In this document: positions 60,412 to 64,000 of the stretch, one piece after another
Numbering within the stretch: position 1 is the stretch's first letter
Layout: each line of letters opens with the position of its first letter
Assembly (NCBI GenBank): GCA_914767715.1
Contig: OU612065.1
Span: 23,250,001 to 23,314,000, forward strand
Direction of reading: 5' to 3'
Source of the DNA: Membranipora membranacea
Taxonomy: Eukaryota; Bryozoa; Gymnolaemata; Cheilostomatida; Membraniporidae
DNA length: 64,000 nucleotides
Translations under genes and position numbers: made by a program
The notes under the pieces: model-generated
The model's input: the letters and a program-made list of their open reading frames with translations, nothing else
Databases searched by the model: none
Told to the model about the DNA's origin: nothing

Positions 60412-63400
60412 ATGACTCTGCAAGGATTGTCCGGGCTTCTAGAGCAGCTGGGCCAGCTTGCAAAAGGTTCACAGAATGATGATGAGGCTTCCTATCAACT
60501 TGTTGAGGATTTGGCTGAAACTTGTCTGCATGGAGTCACTGCTGAAAATACAGGTTAGAAATCTACCATTCATTCATTGTTTGCTTGATGAATTTCACTG
60601 TTATTGTCAACGAGAAACATACATTTCAAAATTAGTTTTCCTTTGTGGTTCTCTTATTCAATTAATCCTCAAATTTTATAGGTTTCTACCAAAGAGTCTT
60701 TTAGATTTACTCCAGTCCTAAACAAAAGCTACTAAGCTAGGCTAAACTAAACACTGAGTTAGAAAACAGAAGCTGTCATCTCACTACTAAGGACTCCTTG
60801 ATCTCCCTGACACTGACACTCAAGCAATCAGTTACTATCCATTCCTAAAAAGGATACTTTAGGATCTGGTTCAGTTGGCTCCTGAAACTGTCCTGTCCTT
60901 TTCATATTGGTAGTGGTCCCGCTGTTTGGTCAGCACAGTGAATCTTGGATCTTGGACATCGATGGTCCACAGGCAATGGATTGTGATTTTTATTTCAGAT
61001 ATTGTCATTTCTTCTTTATTTGGAGAGAAGAATGGAATACTAGATATCATCAAAGCAAGCTCCTCTAATGCAGCAGTAAGTGAATTGCCTAATAGCTCCA
61101 ATAGTAAGATGCTTGATCTATGTCTTGCGAGGCCAATTTTCAGTTTTAGGAAAATCAGCTACTCATTTTCTACAGAATTCCCAGAATCAGTGTTCAATTA
61201 GCTTTCCAACGATATATAAAATGTCAAAATCGAACAACGCTGGTATCATAACCTTAATCTAATTCGGTTAAATCATGTTCATTCACTTAGAAAAATGCAT
61301 AGGGCTGCCAGACTTCCTAACTTAGTGCAGTTGTAAAGTAAAATGCACTAACTTGCCTACACGAGACAGCAACCATAATAATTCAGATAGTCAACGCCTC
61401 ATTTATTTTCAGCTCAAGCGCTCAACCACTGCACTGCTGGACTGTTTGGCCGGCATTATAAAGAAGTATGGAAAGAATATAAGAAACAGTGCAGACAAGA
61501 TCAAGGTAAAACTATCATCGGCTGTCGAACTTGAATTCTTAAGCTTAATTGATAATCTGAGAGATATTTCTACATTATGTCTCTTAGATTTGTCACTTTA
61601 TGCTATACATACTATACATATTACTTTTGCAATCCAAGAAATCATTCTCCAGAGTAGCCTTTGGCGCAACTGAGATTAAAGCAAATAAAAGAACTGACAT
61701 TATGTATAGAAATGTAAAAGGCTAAGATAATTCTCATACTCTAACCCATCGATATGCTTGAAAAGGGCATGAAGAGTACATATATATGTTTTGGTTCAGT
61801 TGTGCGACGACTTATCTACCCCTACTGCCTTCGGCTGTTATAGTAGTGAATGTAGGCCCAATGAATTTTTGTAATGAGTTATCACTTTCCCTTAGCTGGA
61901 TGTCAGACATTTGTACTACTGTGTCAACAGCATCAAAATTCACGTTTGATAGATGACAAGAACAAATTTTACAACTATTTTTACAGGATACATGCATAAC
62001 AGTGTATCGAAAGACTTCTATTGCTGCATTGAAAGTAACAGCTCTGCAAACATTTTCTGAGGTAAGGCAGTATTGTGTAAGGTTGCTTTACAACCCGTAA
62101 CATCAAGGCTTCTGGGATGTACAACATCACTGAATTACAAATTTTATCTCTTTTGACTCTAAGTATTCACACTTTGTAAGTCAATGGCTTCTACATAATC
62201 AGATTATGGTTGAAGCTCAGTTTCAGCTCAAGGAACTTGTATTGTCCATGAGCTAAGATCCTGTAAATTACTGCAGATTATGCACTTTTTACTCAGGATT
62301 TTGTATGTATATTTGTTAAAATGATGGATGATGGAGATTTTATACTTAAAATTTATTCATGGATCTTTCTAGGTATTACAGTCATATGTGCTGGCCCCAC
62401 AATGTACAGAACTGGATAAAACTGCTAAAACATTTCTTGTACCAGAACTTGCAAAATCTGATACCCAAGTCAAAGCCACAGGTAACCTCTAAAATAGTCA
62501 AAGGTCTATTATTGACCACATGGGGTAGCTGTGTTAGAATTTCTCTAACAACAGTGGCACTTATGTCATTTGAAAAGTGATGAATGTTTTTAGTATTAGG
62601 AGTTATCCTCTTAACATCAGAGAGGGGATGACTTACTGCTATTGTTAACAACTACCTTTAGATATAATCATGCAATTAAACTATGATTTGAGCACCTGTT
62701 CTCCATTGCATCTAGAGCCACCTTTACTCATACAAAGTAATTTGAAAGTACTTGATTCAATGGATAGTAATTATAGGCATAGATACATGGCTGGTTGGTT
62801 GGTGAAGATATGGTGAATATAAATCTAATTAGACTTGCGAGTGTTTCTTAAAAAATGAAGGTTTTTGAAGATTGATTGGTCAAATCAATTAAATCTGTGT
62901 TTCTTGAAAGCGATGGGTTGTTTAGCTTTGGCTAAGATATTGCTTAGGCCTATTCTCCAGTGAGTCAAGAATTTAGTGTCTATATAATGTGATTTATAGT
63001 ATCCACGTTGGTAAAGCCAGTTATGAGACTGTAACCTTTCTCGAGACACTCGACAACAACACTTTAGATGCTAATGTTGTTGTTTTTTATTCTAGTAATG
63101 TATGGTTCTGTCTGAGTTGGGTTCACTATCTCTGATAATTTGTGAACCTAATACTAATGTGTTTTGTCTGTTCACAGTAAAGTATGAGATTTTAGTGCTG
63201 CTTGGACTCATCTGTAAGACAGCACCATCCTCAATGCAGCCACATTCAGAGAGTCTGGCAGATAAAATTATCGGAATGCTTAATCACCAGGTTTGTACTG
63301 TGAAATTTTACAATGCGTTTTGAAAAATAGGCGGTACTTGACTTGTTATGCATACCATAGTGATTGACCACCTGCATGTACTGTTCAAGAGTTTGGATGA

Positions 63401-63891
63401 TGGCTTTTTTGATAATAAGTGAAAAATGGAAATTTTATCAGCTTTTAATAGGATTTCAGATGGTTTTATATTGACAATTTGATGATTCATTATTGTAGAG
63501 ATCATAATGATAATAATCATCATAATGATCTGCCTCTCCCTATGAACTTGGCGCATTGAGCACACACCTTTCTTTATGATGCATCAACAAAACACAGAAT
63601 ATTATCCTTGGGAACATTGAAACTCAACTCAGTAGACAAAGTAAAGGAAAGCAAAGTAAACAGTCGTCAAACAGTCGTTTTTGTTTTTCACATGGTCTTA
63701 TTTGCATCATGCGTTGATCGGTGGTTAATAAAAGTTCATAATATAAAGGATTGTTTCAAAAATTAAACTCAATATTATTTGTATTGCAGATGACAAGACA
63801 GAAATCATCAGATTCATCCATCATCTCAGGATGTTTCAAATCCCTCTACTATTTCCTCAGTTCATTCGATCGATCAGCCAAACCAGAACAG
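60412..63891 (+). CDS. PRKDC: DNA-PKcs-like (PRKDC) N-terminal exons, gene continues beyond the window
   Basis: Seven exons are visible: 60412-60553, 60999-61075, 61413-61505, 61987-62061, 62373-62481, 63178-63290, 63790-63891. All phases join, giving 237 residues with an open donor (CAG|GTAAAT) at 63892. DNA-PKcs is the Ku-activated PI3K-like kinase of non-homologous end joining. Visible residues correspond to its N-terminal HEAT-repeat arm: LDCLAGIIKKYGKNIR, then IKDTCITVYRKTSIAALKVTAL (split across exons 3-4), VKYEILVLLGLICKTAPSSM and SGCFKSLYYFLSSFDRSAKP. These align in order with human KFLCIFLEKMGQKI, IKNTCTSVYTKDRAAKCKI, KVYELLGLLGEVHPSEM and LAGCLKGLSSLLCNF. The kinase domain lies outside the window. 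The ATG follows a stop-rich leader. Identification rests on remembered family motifs and is good but not tested by search. Confidence 0.85.
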
Positions 63892-64000
63892 GTAAATGTC
63901 TCTTGAATGAGCACCATCGTTTCTACATTTGAACAATTAACATATTTGAATCAGTTCTTTACTGATTAAACTCTGTTAATTTTCAACTACATCACATACC

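Overview
This window is nuclear DNA of an invertebrate animal. It is AT-rich, its genes are split by GT-AG introns of roughly 100 bp to 5 kb, and it encodes animal-type proteins (HAUS2, CDC6, CWC22, basonuclin, WDR83 and a DNA-PKcs-like kinase N-terminus). It also carries dispersed foldback elements, a non-LTR retrotransposon fragment and possible tRNA-derived repeats. Intron density and gene content fit a non-vertebrate metazoan, probably a slowly evolving bilaterian such as a lophotrochozoan or invertebrate deuterostome. The phylum cannot be fixed from the sequence alone. All gene models below were built by hand from splice sites, reading phase and recognised protein families.

Layout. 14-50 (-): first coding exon of an unidentified gene. 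854-3175 (-): HAUS2, an augmin spindle subunit. 5957-10971 (-): CDC6, the replication licensing ATPase, in ten exons. 12675-20260 (+): CWC22, a spliceosome and exon-junction-complex loading factor, in fifteen exons. CWC22 is divergent from CDC6 across about 1.7 kb that contains an E2F-like site. 21519-23446 and 26499-28352 (-): two tandem, divergent UBE2M-like (NEDD8-E2-like) genes made by duplication of a block of at least 3.2 kb. Copy 1 has lost its long C-terminal tail and later received a LINE fragment in an intron. 28.8-37.3 kb: a gene desert. 37346-50377 (+): basonuclin (BNC1/2 type) in ten exons, with long introns rich in TGACA/TGTCA motifs. 50.4-54.9 kb: AT-rich spacer. 54902-57331 (+): a four-EF-hand calmodulin-like protein. 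57726-59752 (-): WDR83. 60412-63891 onwards (+): the first seven exons of a PRKDC-like gene, which shares a 0.66 kb head-to-head promoter region with WDR83.

Functional reading. Most genes are housekeeping genes of replication, mitosis, splicing and DNA repair, set close together. They are interrupted by one developmental transcription factor (basonuclin) inside a large non-coding domain. The most unusual content is the tandem E2 pair, the CDK-site array in the CDC6 N-terminus, and three families of short foldback repeats.
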